A stretch of 64,000 nt of DNA from an uncultured Colwellia sp. (GCA_913061475.1 CAJXUN010000008.1:54193-118192); one strand, 5' to 3'; shown: positions 28,226 through 39,520, counted from the first letter of the stretch. Notes: generated from the letters alone by a model not told the origin. Translations and numbers: made by a program.

Positions 28226-28825
28226 ATGATGAACATAAAACAAACATTCGTTGCTTTATTACTCTCTACCTCCCTATTTTCTTCTGCTGAAGAGGCTAAT
28301 GTATCAACAACCGCAGGTTATATTTCTGAAGACTTAATTGTTTATATGCACACAGGTGCTGGCAAAAATTATCGAATACAAGGTACGGTAAATTCTGGTG
28401 AACAAGTACGATTAACCGGTAACACTAATAATGACTATAGCGAAATCATTACCGATAAAGACCGCACTGGCTGGGTTGAAAGTAAACACGTTTCAGAAAA
28501 ACCGGGCATGCGTTATGTTATCGCTGATCTCAATGAGCAATTAGCCAGCTTACAAGCAGAAAAAAGCACAGTTTCTAACCAATTAACCGATGCGATAAAC
28601 GAAATAGATACACTCAAGTCTGAACGTAGTGACTTACAAAATAGTATTTCCGCGCTTAACATGGACTTAACACAAACTAAATCACAATTAAAAAATCAAG
28701 ACACTGACATTAAAAAGCAATGGTTTTTTAATGGCGCTATCGTGTTAGGTATTGGTTTACTATTTGGTTTGATTTTGCCGCGTTTATTTAGCAAGCGCAA
28801 AGCACAGATGGAAAACTGGGGCTAG
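28226..28825 (+). CDS. ygiM: SH3-domain membrane protein YgiM
   Basis: A signal peptide (first 20 residues from the ATG at 28226), an SH3b domain (about 25-95, VYMHTGAGKNYRIQGTVNSG), a coiled coil (about 105-165) and a C-terminal membrane helix ending in a basic tail RLFSKRKAQ describe the YgiM/TIGR04211 family. The longest frame starts at 28109, but the additional 39 residues are not signal-like. Start choice between 28226 and the adjacent ATG at 28229 is open, because no clear Shine-Dalgarno sequence is seen. It is divergent from ygiF, as in the ancestral neighbourhood. Its role is unknown and is presumed to concern the envelope. Confidence 0.85.
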   Translation: MMNIKQTFVALLLSTSLFSSAEEANVSTTAGYISEDLIVYMHTGAGKNYRIQGTVNSGEQVRLTGNTNNDYSEIITDKDRTGWVESKHVSEKPGMRYVIADLNEQLASLQAEKSTVSNQLTDAINEIDTLKSERSDLQNSISALNMDLTQTKSQLKNQDTDIKKQWFFNGAIVLGIGLLFGLILPRLFSKRKAQMENWG

Positions 28826-28885
28826 CTTTTTAATGATATATTAGGAAGTTATATTAATAACAAACATAGAATTGAAACTCATATT

Positions 28886-30394
28886 TTGAAATTACATAAA
28901 TTATCTTACAGCCTATTTTTCGTTTGCTTTTTAGCGTCAGCCGAACCTTGGATCGACACATCAAACATATACCTCAGAGCAAGTATTCAACAATTAGCCG
29001 ACGCAGGTTACATAAAAACGCCAGTAACAACATTTCCTCTAATGTGGCTAGATATAGGGCGTGACTTAAAGCAAATAAACTATGGCTTATTAAACAGTTC
29101 AGAAAAACAAGCATTTAACTATTTAAATCATCAGTTTAGAATGGCGCAAAAAAACAATAAAAAATTAGAATTCAATACTGCGACCAAAGATAAGCGCTTT
29201 ACAAGTTTTGGCGAAGATTTTCGAGATAAAAACAACTTAAAAGTCCAAGCGAACTATATGTCAAACTCCTTCGCGATAGGGCTTTCATCTAGTTATACTT
29301 TTTCTCCACAAGACAATGACAAAACACGTTTAGATGGCAGCTATGTTGCAGGTTTCATTGGCAACTGGGTGTTCTCACTGGGAAAGCAAGATAGATGGTG
29401 GGGTCCAGGTTGGGACAGCAATCTTAGTTTAACGAATAACGCTAGACCAATGTCGACACTTTCATTGTCACGAAGAGCAGCAACGCCACTAGGTATCCCA
29501 TTCACTGACATTGAAATCCCATGGACGGTAACTTCTTTTATGGGCGTTATGGATGACAATCGCGTTATTAATAATACGTTATTATGGGGTTTTAGGCTTA
29601 ACTTCAAACCATTAGATGGATTAGAAGTAGGTATTACCAGATTAGCGCAATGGGGAGGCAAAGGTCGCTCAAAGAGCTTTGGAACATTTACTGATGTGTT
29701 ATTAGGAAAAGATAACTGTGGTGCATCAGGATTAGATTGTGGCGAAAACAAAGAAAATGAACCGGGTAACCAACAAGCAGGGTACGACTTACGTTATTCA
29801 TTTAGTGTTTTAAATACTCCAGTTGGCTTTTATGGTCAATATTTCGCAGAAGATGGTGATAATAGTGGCTCTGCTTTAAGTTTCTTAACTGAGCCACAGA
29901 TCCAAGTCGGTTTAGATACCCACTTAACAATTTTTTCAGCACCCACTACCCTGTATTTAGAATACACAGATACTTATGCTGACTGTTCAGATACCAATGC
30001 CAGCACTATAGGTAACTGTTTTTATGAACATCATATTTATCAAACCGGCATGCGTTACCAGCAAAGAACGTTAGGCAACTTATACGATAACGATGCATCA
30101 AGTTTAGTATTAGGCTTCATTTCCACCATAAGCCAAAATACTAATGTTACTACCAAAATTCGTCATTTAAGACTCAACAAAGATAACAACGATAAAGCCC
30201 CTGACAATGCAATTATTGGTAATCCGCTGACCAAGGTTGCTGAAGATATGATCATGCTATCCAGTAAAGTCCAGCACAGTTACAAGAACTGGCGCTACAC
30301 AATAGGTATAGATCTCAGTAACTCTAAATTTGAAAACAATATTGCAGATAAAAATCAAACCAACTTATTTTTCAAAGTTGAATATAACCTGTAA
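28886..30394 (+). CDS. Wzi-like capsule assembly outer-membrane protein
   Basis: A 502-residue exported beta-barrel with a signal peptide (first 18 residues, cleavage near ASA-EP), an N-terminal helical segment IYLRASIQQLADAGYI typical of Wzi-like proteins, and many amphipathic beta strands ending in an aromatic residue pattern FFKVEYNL at the C-terminus. Wzi in E. coli is an outer-membrane lectin that attaches group 1 capsule to the cell surface. The start codon is TTG (28886) without a clear Shine-Dalgarno sequence, so the true start may differ. It precedes a GT25-family transferase by 27 bp on the same strand, and a convergent CDP-glycerol-type transferase follows, forming a small surface-glycan cluster. 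Confidence 0.78.
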   Translation: MKLHKLSYSLFFVCFLASAEPWIDTSNIYLRASIQQLADAGYIKTPVTTFPLMWLDIGRDLKQINYGLLNSSEKQAFNYLNHQFRMAQKNNKKLEFNTATKDKRFTSFGEDFRDKNNLKVQANYMSNSFAIGLSSSYTFSPQDNDKTRLDGSYVAGFIGNWVFSLGKQDRWWGPGWDSNLSLTNNARPMSTLSLSRRAATPLGIPFTDIEIPWTVTSFMGVMDDNRVINNTLLWGFRLNFKPLDGLEVGITRLAQWGGKGRSKSFGTFTDVLLGKDNCGASGLDCGENKENEPGNQQAGYDLRYSFSVLNTPVGFYGQYFAEDGDNSGSALSFLTEPQIQVGLDTHLTIFSAPTTLYLEYTDTYADCSDTNASTIGNCFYEHHIYQTGMRYQQRTLGNLYDNDASSLVLGFISTISQNTNVTTKIRHLRLNKDNNDKAPDNAIIGNPLTKVAEDMIMLSSKVQHSYKNWRYTIGIDLSNSKFENNIADKNQTNLFFKVEYNL

Positions 30395-30421
30395 TATTAT
30401 CTAAAATAATAGCTGATTTGT

Positions 30422-31165
30422 ATGAAAAAAATTAATACCTGCCCAGTATATGTTGTAAATTTGAACTGTGCGACTGCACGAATGCAAGGTATGGATAAAC
30501 AACTTAACAAGCTAGGTATTTCATATCAACGCATTGCTGCGATCAAAGGTATTGATTTACCCACCAGTGAGATAGAAAAAGTCTACTCAAAGAAGCTAAA
30601 TCAGCAACACTTTCGCTACAATTTATCATTAGGTGAAATTGGTTGCTATATGAGTCATCGAAGCATATGGCAAATGATGATTGAACAGAATATTGAGTTT
30701 GCGATTATTTTGGAAGACGATTTAGTTATTAATGCTAATTTTCAGAAATTATTTTCTCAGATTGACAGCTTAAAAAATTACGACCTAATAAAGCTTGCTG
30801 ACAATAGAAATTTTCCTGCTGCACAAAAGAAAAAAATTACTGATGACTTTGAATTAGTTAATTTTAGTACCATCCCAAACTGTACAACGGGCTACACCAT
30901 AAGCTTAAGCGGGGCAAAAAAATTACTTGCTCGCAAAGCATTTTACCGGCCAGTGGATATTGACCTACAATTTTGTAAAGAATTAAACTTATCCGTGTAC
31001 GGATTACAGCCCTACCCTATTGCCGAAAATAGTGATTTCGACAGCGATATTGCGGCATTAAATGGTGGTAGTCATGGCAATAAAACCACCAGTTTATTGA
31101 GAAATATTAAATACCGATTAGCGTTGTGGTATTTACGAAAAACACATTTATCTGGAGTATTATAA
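30422..31165 (+). CDS. Glycosyltransferase family 25 (LOS/LPS-type) protein
   Basis: A 247-residue cytoplasmic transferase of the LgtB/Lex1 (GT25) type that adds a sugar to surface glycans. The N-terminus has VYVVNLNCATARMQGMDKQL, then SYQRIAAIKG, LGEIGCYMSHRSIWQMMIEQ and the acidic metal-binding strand AIILEDDLVIN. Donor and acceptor cannot be told from sequence. It follows the Wzi-like gene closely on the same strand. The C-terminal end LALWYLRKTHLSGVL is short. A glycan role in attaching surface polysaccharide is inferred from its neighbours. Confidence 0.86.
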   Translation: MKKINTCPVYVVNLNCATARMQGMDKQLNKLGISYQRIAAIKGIDLPTSEIEKVYSKKLNQQHFRYNLSLGEIGCYMSHRSIWQMMIEQNIEFAIILEDDLVINANFQKLFSQIDSLKNYDLIKLADNRNFPAAQKKKITDDFELVNFSTIPNCTTGYTISLSGAKKLLARKAFYRPVDIDLQFCKELNLSVYGLQPYPIAENSDFDSDIAALNGGSHGNKTTSLLRNIKYRLALWYLRKTHLSGVL

Positions 31166-31318
31166 TTCGCAAAAAACGTCTATGATCCGTATTAACTGAG
31201 TATTAGCCGTAACTTTAACGCCAGAATTAAATGCAGCAGCCTGAATTAATGGTATTTAATGGCAACAAACGCTGCGCTATTTCAACTACTCCCCATCATA
31301 GAAGTTAACTCTAGCAGG

Positions 31319-32416
31319 CTAAAAGCGCCAATAATTAAGCTTTTTTCGCATTTTAAACTGACGGATAAAATCGCTTGGGTGAGCAGAAAAATTTACTCTG
31401 TCCTCTATGGTTTTATCGATCGCGGCTAAAACTCGCTGGGCAGAAAGCCCATCATGATAAGGATGTACCTCACTAATAAAATGTTGAATATTATCCATTA
31501 ACTCTTTTGGACGCGTCAATGCGTATTCTACGGCTTGTTCAAGCTCTTCTGGACTTTGAATGTCAAATAAATGGGCTTTAGGGGCAATGTTTTTAAAGGT
31601 AACCACAGGTTTATGCTGTAATAAAAACATTAGCATTACCGAAGATGTGTCACAAACCATAACGTCCGCTTGTTTTAATAGTGGGATAACATCGCTCGTT
31701 TCAACAAACGTCAAATGCTCACTTTCAATTTCTTTAAAACTATCCACTATATCTCGCGACATTTTGGGGTGAAATTGCACTAACCAGCGCCAACGACCTG
31801 ACTCACTCAATTGCTTTATTATCGGTAATAAGTGCGGAGCCGCACATAAGCGCTTTGAAAATGTTGAGCAAAATAATATGGTAGGTTTTGCATTATTCGA
31901 AATTACCGGGGCCTCGTAATCCAACCCCCCCTTATGCCAAAGTGATTTATTATTTGCGGTGGGATTTGAAGCAAACAAGCTATCTAATGCACTCCAACCT
32001 GTTTCAATGACATTAAACTTTTGGGGTGAGCCTTGCAGTGCTAAAAATGCTTTTGTTGATTCTGGTCCTTGCGTACAATAAAGATCAAAACAACGCCGAT
32101 CTTTATAATGATCGTTATTGCCTTTTTTATCTAATTTACCGGCATCAAAACCATGAAAAATAGCAACATTAATCCCAGGAAGAAAAGTCGGTGCGTTATT
32201 AGCAGGATATAATACTGCGTCAGGACTAAAAGCAAATATAGCACTAACATCGGCTAATTGTTGTTCGTCATCGTTAAAAAGTGTCTTGTCAACGGCGTCC
32301 CCTTCAACAAACCATGCCACCTTATCTCCACGGATTAGCGCTTGTGTTTGTATCGGTCTCAAAATTGCAAAACTGTAATTCTGGCTGATAAAAAAAAGAT
32401 ACTTTTTTACGGTCAT
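31319..32416 (-). CDS. CDP-glycerol glycerophosphotransferase-like protein
   Basis: A 365-residue GT-B-fold protein of the CDP-glycerol:poly(glycerophosphate) transferase type. The C-terminal half carries the expected blocks: LVQFHPKMSRD, then VIPLLKQADVMVCDTSSVMLMFL with the DTSS motif, and HPYHDGLSAQRVLAAI near the end. The N-terminal domain is divergent. It would add glycerol-phosphate or a related polyol phosphate to a surface glycan. A GTG-started frame begins 10 codons upstream, but the ATG at 32416 aligns better with the family start. A Fur-type palindrome stands about 115 bp upstream. It is convergent with the GT25 gene. Confidence 0.8.
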   Translation of the reverse strand: MTVKKYLFFISQNYSFAILRPIQTQALIRGDKVAWFVEGDAVDKTLFNDDEQQLADVSAIFAFSPDAVLYPANNAPTFLPGINVAIFHGFDAGKLDKKGNNDHYKDRRCFDLYCTQGPESTKAFLALQGSPQKFNVIETGWSALDSLFASNPTANNKSLWHKGGLDYEAPVISNNAKPTILFCSTFSKRLCAAPHLLPIIKQLSESGRWRWLVQFHPKMSRDIVDSFKEIESEHLTFVETSDVIPLLKQADVMVCDTSSVMLMFLLQHKPVVTFKNIAPKAHLFDIQSPEELEQAVEYALTRPKELMDNIQHFISEVHPYHDGLSAQRVLAAIDKTIEDRVNFSAHPSDFIRQFKMRKKLNYWRF

Positions 32417-32528
32417 TAGCGAAATAATTCCTGTTGAGTGGGGCACATGTTGCTATTAAAATCATCATCTCAACCCTGTAAGCTTTATCAATCATGAGTT
32501 CGATACGGCCAGTAAAATCCAGTTTTCT

Positions 32529-32547
32529 GAAAATGATAATCATTGAG
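32529..32547 (-). promoter_or_regulatory. Fur-box-like palindrome upstream of the CDP-glycerol-type gene
   Basis: The core AATGATAATCATT (32532-32544) is identical to the centre of the classical 19-bp Fur consensus, and 15 of 19 positions match. The nearest gene start in the right direction is the CDP-glycerol-type transferase, 113 bp away. No promoter hexamers were assigned with confidence, so iron control is suggested but not shown. Confidence 0.5.
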
Positions 32548-32756
32548 CAATCACAGTAATAATGAATATAAAGGCTATGATAACATGGCAAAATGTAGGT
32601 TAAATTATAATATTTAACGGCCAAGTAGACAACGACCTTAAATAGCCACTTTATACTCCACTACTTAGCCAAACTTCCTCCAAAAGCCAACAACCAGTTT
32701 TTATTATGACGCAGCCAAGGTTAAAGATAATATTTTCGTTTAACATTAATTTTTTA

Positions 32757-32786
32757 TTGACAAGTAAACAGCAATTAAGCTATTAA
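32757..32786 (+). promoter_or_regulatory. Predicted leu operon promoter
   Basis: Consensus -35 TTGACA (32757-32762), an 18-bp spacer and TATTAA (32781-32786) as -10. Transcription would begin about 40 bp before the leader peptide gene. No competing promoter with a better match lies in the gap. Confidence 0.6.
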
Positions 32787-32831
32787 TAACTCACTAACTA
32801 TTTATTTACTTTCAGAGCTGTAAATCTAAAA

Positions 32832-32894
32832 ATGAAAAACTCATCAAGCATTATTCGAATTAACCTCCTCCTCGTATTATCTATGCGCGGTTAG
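32832..32894 (+). CDS. leuL: Leu operon leader peptide (attenuator)
   Basis: A 20-residue leader peptide. Residues 12-16 are Leu-Leu-Leu-Val-Leu, encoded by three successive CTC codons, GTA and TTA (32865-32879), and residues 7-10 include three isoleucines. It lies 120 bp before leuA and is followed by a hairpin terminator. Ribosome stalling at the leucine run when charged tRNA-Leu is scarce would free GCGCGGTTAG (32885-32894), which overlaps the stop codon, to pair with the left terminator arm and so permit transcription of leuABCD. The run of rare CTC codons is a typical device of such leaders. Confidence 0.88.
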   Translation: MKNSSSIIRINLLLVLSMRG

Positions 32895-32935
32895 GTTTTA
32901 TGCTTGAAAAATAAATAGACAGACATAATAAAACA

Positions 32936-32967
32936 CTAAACCCGCGCTAACTACCGCGGGTTTTTTT
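32936..32967 (+). terminator. leu attenuator terminator hairpin
   Basis: Arms CCCGCG (32941-32946) and CGCGGG (32955-32960) with A-run and T-run form the terminator. The left arm with flanking CTAAA (32936-32947) can instead pair with 32885-32894 to form an antiterminator. Together with leuL this is a classical leucine attenuator. Confidence 0.88.
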
Positions 32968-33013
32968 ATGCCCGTCATTTAACGCTAAATATTATAAAAA
33001 ATCGAGAATATAC

Positions 33014-34597
33014 ATGGGCACATCAAGCGACAAAGTCATTATTTTTGACACCACATTACGTGATGGTGAACAAGCATTAAACGCGAGCTTGTCAGTACAT
33101 GAAAAACTACAAATAGCACATGCTATTGAACGCTTAGGTGTCGATATTATGGAGGTGGGATTTCCAGTCTCATCTCCTGGCGATTTTCAATCAGTACGAG
33201 CAATAGCTAAAACCGTAAAAAATTCCCGTGTCTGTGCTTTAGCTCGGGCGGTAGAAGCTGATATAAAGGCCTGTGCTGACGCATTGAAACCAGCAAAAGA
33301 CTTTCGTATTCACACCTTTATTTCTACTTCCGATGTTCATGTACAGCAGAAATTAAAAAAAGACTTTGCTGATGTAGAAGCCATGGCAATACATGCGGTT
33401 AAATATGCCCGTCGATTTACTGATGATGTTGAGTTTTCTTGTGAAGATGCCGGTAGAACACCAATAGATAATTTATGCCGTATGGTGGAGCAAGCAATTA
33501 AAGCAGGGGCAACCACGGTCAATATTCCTGATACGGTCGGTTACACTTTACCGCATGAATTTGGTGGCATTATTACAAATTTATTTAATCGAGTTCCTAA
33601 TATTGATCAAGCGGTTATTTCTGTCCATTGCCATAATGATTTAGGTTTAGCCGTTGCTAACTCCATATCAGCAGTGCAAGCCGGTGCTAGGCAGATTGAA
33701 TGTACTATTAATGGTATCGGCGAACGAGCAGGCAATTGCTCACTTGAAGAAGTAGCCATGATCATGAAAACTCGCCAAGCATTGTTAAGTGTGCATTCTC
33801 AAATTAATCATCAAGAAATTGCTCGTACCTCTAAATTAGTCAGTCAACTTTGCAATATGCCAGTCCAGCTTAATAAAGCCATAGTCGGTGGTAATGCTTT
33901 CAGTCATTCATCAGGCATACATCAAGATGGTATGTTAAAAGCCAGTAACACTTATGAGATTATGACACCAGAAAGTGTCGGCATCAGTAAAACCAAATTG
34001 AACTTAACATCACGCAGCGGCCGCCACGTCATCAAGCATCGCATGGAGAGTTTAGGCTATCAAGAGTCTGACTATCAATTAGAAACGCTTTATACCGACT
34101 TTTTAACCTTAGCAGATAAAAAAGGTCAAGTATTTGATGATGACTTAGAAGCGTTAGTTTTTAATATTCAACAACAAGATCAGCCAGACTTTTATCACTT
34201 ACAAACGCTAAATGTACAAAGTGGTGGCAGTGAGTTTGCTACCTCAAGTATCAAGCTTGCCTTAGGTGATGAGCATAAAATTGTTTCGGCCACCGGTAAT
34301 GGCCCGGTTGACGCACTTTATCGGGCGATAAAAAAGGCTGTTGATATCGATTTTGACGTAAGCGATTACAAAATATCGAATAAAGGTGAAGGGGAAGATG
34401 GTTTAGGTAAGGCCGATATAGTGGTGTCTTGGCAAGGAAGAAATTTTCATGGCTACGGTTTAGACACTGACGTTATTAAAGCCTCCGGTAACGCGTTAGT
34501 CAATGCACTTAATGGTATTCATCGCGCGATTACCATCGCTGAACTGAAAACAGAGTTAAAAAAAGACACGGCGGTTGACGCTAAATGTACAGTTTAG
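33014..34597 (+). CDS. leuA: 2-isopropylmalate synthase
   Basis: LeuA condenses 2-ketoisovalerate with acetyl-CoA, the first committed step of leucine synthesis. The 527-residue protein has the TIM-barrel catalytic domain (about 1-300) starting with [15 protein letters not shown] and carrying the metal-site motif [16 protein letters not shown]. It also has the C-terminal LeuA regulatory domain (about 390-520) that binds leucine for feedback inhibition. It is the first gene of leuABCD, 46 bp after the attenuator, with GAGAATAT upstream. The length matches the usual feedback-sensitive bacterial enzyme. Confidence 0.98.
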   Translation: MGTSSDKVIIFDTTLRDGEQALNASLSVHEKLQIAHAIERLGVDIMEVGFPVSSPGDFQSVRAIAKTVKNSRVCALARAVEADIKACADALKPAKDFRIHTFISTSDVHVQQKLKKDFADVEAMAIHAVKYARRFTDDVEFSCEDAGRTPIDNLCRMVEQAIKAGATTVNIPDTVGYTLPHEFGGIITNLFNRVPNIDQAVISVHCHNDLGLAVANSISAVQAGARQIECTINGIGERAGNCSLEEVAMIMKTRQALLSVHSQINHQEIARTSKLVSQLCNMPVQLNKAIVGGNAFSHSSGIHQDGMLKASNTYEIMTPESVGISKTKLNLTSRSGRHVIKHRMESLGYQESDYQLETLYTDFLTLADKKGQVFDDDLEALVFNIQQQDQPDFYHLQTLNVQSGGSEFATSSIKLALGDEHKIVSATGNGPVDALYRAIKKAVDIDFDVSDYKISNKGEGEDGLGKADIVVSWQGRNFHGYGLDTDVIKASGNALVNALNGIHRAITIAELKTELKKDTAVDAKCTV

Positions 34598-34646
34598 TCG
34601 CAGTAGATCCGCCACAAAAGTATTCATTTATAACGTAGATTTATAG

Positions 34647-35795
<1,149 letters not shown>

Positions 35796-35796
35796 C

Positions 35797-37215
35797 ATGG
35801 CGAGCACTTTATACGAAAAATTATGGCAACGACATGTCATTGAAGAGAAAGCTGACGAAACGCCATTGATCTATGTTGATCGTCATTTGATCCACGAGGT
35901 GACATCACCACAAGCCTTTGCTAATTTAAAATTCCATAACCGTGTACTGCGTCATCCTGAGCGAACCATAGCCACCATGGATCATAATATATCTACCCGC
36001 TCTATTGAAATTAATGCCGCAGGCGAAGGTGCGGCTAATCAACTGCGCACTTTAGAAAAAAACTGTAAAGAGTTTGGCATTGAGTTGTTTGGCATGGGTC
36101 ACAAAAACCAAGGCATTGTCCACGTTATGGGACCTGAGTTGGGCCTAACCTTACCCGGTACGGTTATTGTTTGTGGTGACTCCCACACAGCAACACATGG
36201 CGCCTTTGGTGCCTTGGCTTTTGGTATTGGCACCTCTGAGGTTGAACACGTATTTGCAACACAAACCTTACGTCAAACCAAAGCAAAAACCATGAAAATA
36301 GAAGTTAAAGGCCAAGTTGCACCAGGTATTAGCGCAAAAGATATCATTTTGGCCATTATTGGTAAAACCGGCAGCGCTGGTGCCACTGGCTATGTTGTTG
36401 AGTATTGCGGTGAAGCCATCGAACGCTTAAGCATGGAAGAGCGCATGACCGTTTGTAATATGAGTATTGAATTTGGCGCTAAGGCGGGCTTAATCGCTCC
36501 CGATGCAACGACATTTGACTACTTAAAAGGTAAAGAGTACGCGCCAAAAGGCGAGGTATGGCAACAAGCAATGGCGGATTGGCAGCAATTAAAATCTGAC
36601 GCAGACGCCACGTTTGATCGCTATTTAACTCTTGATGCAAAAGATATCAAAACCCAAGTCACTTGGGGTACAACCCCAGGGCAAGTCACACAAGTTGATA
36701 GTATTGTGCCATCACCTGAAGATTTTACCGACCCTGTTGAAAAAGAATCATGCGTAGCAGCATTAAAATATATGGGCTTAACCGCGGGTACTAAAATTAC
36801 CGATATTAGTATTAACAAGGTATTTATTGGCTCTTGCACCAACTCTAGAATTGAAGATTTACGCGCCGCTGCGGCCATCGCCAAAGGGAAAAAGGTTTCA
36901 ACCTCAGTCGATGCTATCGTTGTGCCAGGTTCTTATCGCGTTAAAGAGCAAGCAGAAGCAGAAGGTTTAGCACAAATTTTTATTGATGCTGGCTTTGAGT
37001 GGCGTTTACCGGGTTGCTCTATGTGTCTAGGAATGAATGATGATGTGTTAACGCAAGGCGATCGATGTGCGTCTACCAGTAATCGTAATTTTGAAGGTCG
37101 TCAAGGCCGAGGTAGCCGTACACATTTAGTTAGTCCAGAATTAGCCGCTGCGTCAGCCATTGCTGGACACTTTGTCGACTTAACTCAGTTTAACCAACAG
37201 ACTCAAGGAGCATAA
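35797..37215 (+). CDS. leuC: 3-isopropylmalate dehydratase large subunit
   Basis: LeuC, with LeuD, isomerises 2- to 3-isopropylmalate through a [4Fe-4S] cluster in an aconitase-like fold. The cluster cysteines are seen in [15 protein letters not shown] and GCSMCLGMN, and the active-site loops [19 protein letters not shown] and MDHNIST are present. The frame opens 11 codons earlier inside leuB, but the ATG at 35797 has AGGAG upstream and starts with the family N-terminus ([10 protein letters not shown]), giving 472 residues. It lies 1 bp after leuB and is followed by leuD after 1 bp, so translation is coupled. Confidence 0.98.
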   Translation: MASTLYEKLWQRHVIEEKADETPLIYVDRHLIHEVTSPQAFANLKFHNRVLRHPERTIATMDHNISTRSIEINAAGEGAANQLRTLEKNCKEFGIELFGMGHKNQGIVHVMGPELGLTLPGTVIVCGDSHTATHGAFGALAFGIGTSEVEHVFATQTLRQTKAKTMKIEVKGQVAPGISAKDIILAIIGKTGSAGATGYVVEYCGEAIERLSMEERMTVCNMSIEFGAKAGLIAPDATTFDYLKGKEYAPKGEVWQQAMADWQQLKSDADATFDRYLTLDAKDIKTQVTWGTTPGQVTQVDSIVPSPEDFTDPVEKESCVAALKYMGLTAGTKITDISINKVFIGSCTNSRIEDLRAAAAIAKGKKVSTSVDAIVVPGSYRVKEQAEAEGLAQIFIDAGFEWRLPGCSMCLGMNDDVLTQGDRCASTSNRNFEGRQGRGSRTHLVSPELAAASAIAGHFVDLTQFNQQTQGA

Positions 37216-37216
37216 C

Positions 37217-37813
37217 ATGGAAAAATTCACCCAACATTCTGGCTTAGTTGTACCATTAGATGCTGCAAACGTTGATACCGACCAAATCATTCCAAAACAG
37301 TTTTTACAGAAAACTACCCGCATTGGCTTTGGTCAGCACTTGTTTCACGACTGGCGTTATTTAGACAGCGCAGGTAATGAGGATAACCCAGAGTTCATTC
37401 TGAACCAGCCACAGTATCAAGGCGCTAGCATTTTACTTACCGGTGAAAATTTTGGTTGTGGTTCGAGCCGCGAACATGCGCCTTGGGCGCTGCAAGAGTA
37501 CGGATTTAAGGTTATTATCGCCACAAGTTTTGCTGATATTTTTTACGCAAATTGTATCAATATTGGCATTTTACCGATTATTTTACCGGAAGTGATTATC
37601 GCGAAGCTATTTCAACAGGCAAAAAATAGCCCACAACAGCTTACTGTTGATCTAGCGAAAAAAACGCTTAATAGCGCAGATGTAAAGCACAATTTTGACC
37701 TTGCGCCTTTTCATCAATACTGCTTAGAAAATGGTGTTGACAGTGTTGGCTGGACACTAAATAAGCTTGATAAGATTGAAAAATACGAAGCGCAAATGCC
37801 AGCATGGCAATAG
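37217..37813 (+). CDS. leuD: 3-isopropylmalate dehydratase small subunit
   Basis: This 198-residue swivel domain partners LeuC in isopropylmalate isomerase. Family motifs are [17 protein letters not shown] near the start, the [17 protein letters not shown] substrate-loop near 75-92, and [17 protein letters not shown]. The length is normal. It is the final gene of leuABCD, 1 bp after leuC with AAGGAG before the ATG, and a hairpin terminator follows. No other leu gene or leuO regulator lies nearby. Confidence 0.98.
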   Translation: MEKFTQHSGLVVPLDAANVDTDQIIPKQFLQKTTRIGFGQHLFHDWRYLDSAGNEDNPEFILNQPQYQGASILLTGENFGCGSSREHAPWALQEYGFKVIIATSFADIFYANCINIGILPIILPEVIIAKLFQQAKNSPQQLTVDLAKKTLNSADVKHNFDLAPFHQYCLENGVDSVGWTLNKLDKIEKYEAQMPAWQ

Positions 37814-37829
37814 CGTATTGAGTTGGCCG

Positions 37830-37863
37830 TTAACCATCAGCCACAATGCTGATGGTTAATTTA
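37830..37863 (+). terminator. Terminator between leuD and gspAB
   Basis: Perfect 11-bp arms (37830-37840, 37849-37859) around an 8-nt loop, followed by TTTAA. It lies between convergent leuD and the gspAB-type gene and can serve both strands. Confidence 0.72.
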
Positions 37864-37909
37864 ATGGTACATAAAGAATATTCTAAAATAATCTTTTAAA
37901 AAACTCTCG

Positions 37910-39520
37910 CTAATTCCATGAAGAAAGCGCCGCCATGGTAAACTTTTCGCCTCGAAAGCTCAGAATAACTTGCTGTGGACGTATTTCATTAAGCAGTAAT
38001 TCACGTCCGATATAGTCACCCTCGTAGCGATCACGGCCATTGACTCTGACCCATCCTTGACCGTCACTGGCATAAATATGCATTTCAAACTCTAGTGATG
38101 GTACGCCATCTTGAACCCAAGTTGGCATTTGCGTCAACGGTATCAATTCACTATTATCAACGCCGGCATCTGCTTGTGGCTCGTCACGTTGCTTGGTTTG
38201 TTCAATTGCCGACTGAAAGCTTGCTAACAATTCATCAGAAACACCATCTTCGGCTTCTAAAACAAAATCTTCATCTAGAGATTTTTTCGACCTTTGCTGA
38301 AGAGTGTTTTTAGTGGTTTGTTGCTCAGCTAACTGACGCTCATTAACAGCAAATTTGCTATCAGCAGTGTTATCAGCTGCTCTAGATGTAGTTTTCTCAA
38401 TGATATTGGTATTGTTGGAGCTCGGCTCATTACTATCATTGATCTTAGCAACAAGTTTATTTGCATCATCGTTAACAATGCTAACGACAGGTTCAGGTTC
38501 AGAGGTATCGACACCTTTTTCCGCCAGTGGTTTTTTCTCGATAGGCGTTTGATCTTGTTTTTGAGTTTCAGCGCTTAACTTCACCGGATTTTCAACCGCG
38601 ACAAGTTGCTGCGTTCCCCACCAAACGCCTGCAGCTAAAACAACCAGTAATGTGCAAATTAAGCTGCCGGCTTTTATCCACGAATTTTGCCACCACGGTA
38701 TAACTTCAAATTCATCCCCAAGCGCATCATGAGCAGCTTGTAGTACTATTTTACGATTAACAACGGCATTATTACTGTTGTAGGCATTCATTAACGAGCG
38801 CTCTGCTAGCAAGTTCATTAAACGTGGAATACCGTGACAAATTTTATGAATAGCATTGACCGCACTCTGATCAAAAATGTTACGGAAACATTTTGCCACG
38901 GAAAGTCGATGCTTAAGGTACTGTGCTACTTCTTGCTTATTCAGCGGTAACAAGTGATATCGAGCCGTTATTCGTTGTGCCAATTGTCGTAAATCTCGGC
39001 GCTGCAGTAACTGTTGTAACTCAGGCTGACCAATTAAAATAACCTGTAAAAGTTTTTTGGTATTAGTTTCCAAATTTGTCAGCAGTCGTAACTGTTCTAG
39101 CACCTCTGGCTGTAGATGCTGGGCTTCATCAATAATCAGCAGAGTATTAATATTTTCATCATGATTTTTCAGCAATTTTTGCTGTATTTTATCGGTTAAG
39201 GTTTTTAAGGTTGCACCTGTTTTACGATAGCGGATTTTTAATTCATCACACAGCGTGGCTAACAGCTCTTGGCTGGAAAGGGTTGGATTGAGAATAAAAG
39301 CTGCTTGGGTATTTTCTGGCAAATTTTCCATTAAACGTCGGCTGATGGTAGTTTTTCCTGTACCTACCTCCCCGGTCAACAAGACAAATCCGCCAGTATC
39401 ACCCAAGCCATAAGTTAAGTGATTGAGTGCTTCGCGATGGCGATCACTCATAAATAAATAATCAGGATTTGGCGCAATGGAGAATGGTTTTTCTTCTAAA
39501 CCAAAATAACTTGTGTACAT
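37910..39520 (-). CDS. Fused GspA-GspB type II secretion assembly protein
   Basis: A 536-residue inner-membrane protein. Residues 1-280 form an ExeA/GspA-type AAA+ ATPase with Walker A GEVGTGKTT and Walker B LLIIDEAQHLQPE. A membrane segment (about 283-305) follows, then a long disordered linker, and the last 80 residues match the GspB C-terminal domain (from LTQMPTWVQDGVPSLEF on). GspA and GspB together help insert the secretin through peptidoglycan; here they are one chain. The ATG at 39520 fits the ExeA N-terminus (MYTSYFGLEEKPFS) better than the earlier start at 39580. No other gsp gene is in the window. It is divergent from cca. Confidence 0.82.
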   Translation of the reverse strand: MYTSYFGLEEKPFSIAPNPDYLFMSDRHREALNHLTYGLGDTGGFVLLTGEVGTGKTTISRRLMENLPENTQAAFILNPTLSSQELLATLCDELKIRYRKTGATLKTLTDKIQQKLLKNHDENINTLLIIDEAQHLQPEVLEQLRLLTNLETNTKKLLQVILIGQPELQQLLQRRDLRQLAQRITARYHLLPLNKQEVAQYLKHRLSVAKCFRNIFDQSAVNAIHKICHGIPRLMNLLAERSLMNAYNSNNAVVNRKIVLQAAHDALGDEFEVIPWWQNSWIKAGSLICTLLVVLAAGVWWGTQQLVAVENPVKLSAETQKQDQTPIEKKPLAEKGVDTSEPEPVVSIVNDDANKLVAKINDSNEPSSNNTNIIEKTTSRAADNTADSKFAVNERQLAEQQTTKNTLQQRSKKSLDEDFVLEAEDGVSDELLASFQSAIEQTKQRDEPQADAGVDNSELIPLTQMPTWVQDGVPSLEFEMHIYASDGQGWVRVNGRDRYEGDYIGRELLLNEIRPQQVILSFRGEKFTMAALSSWN

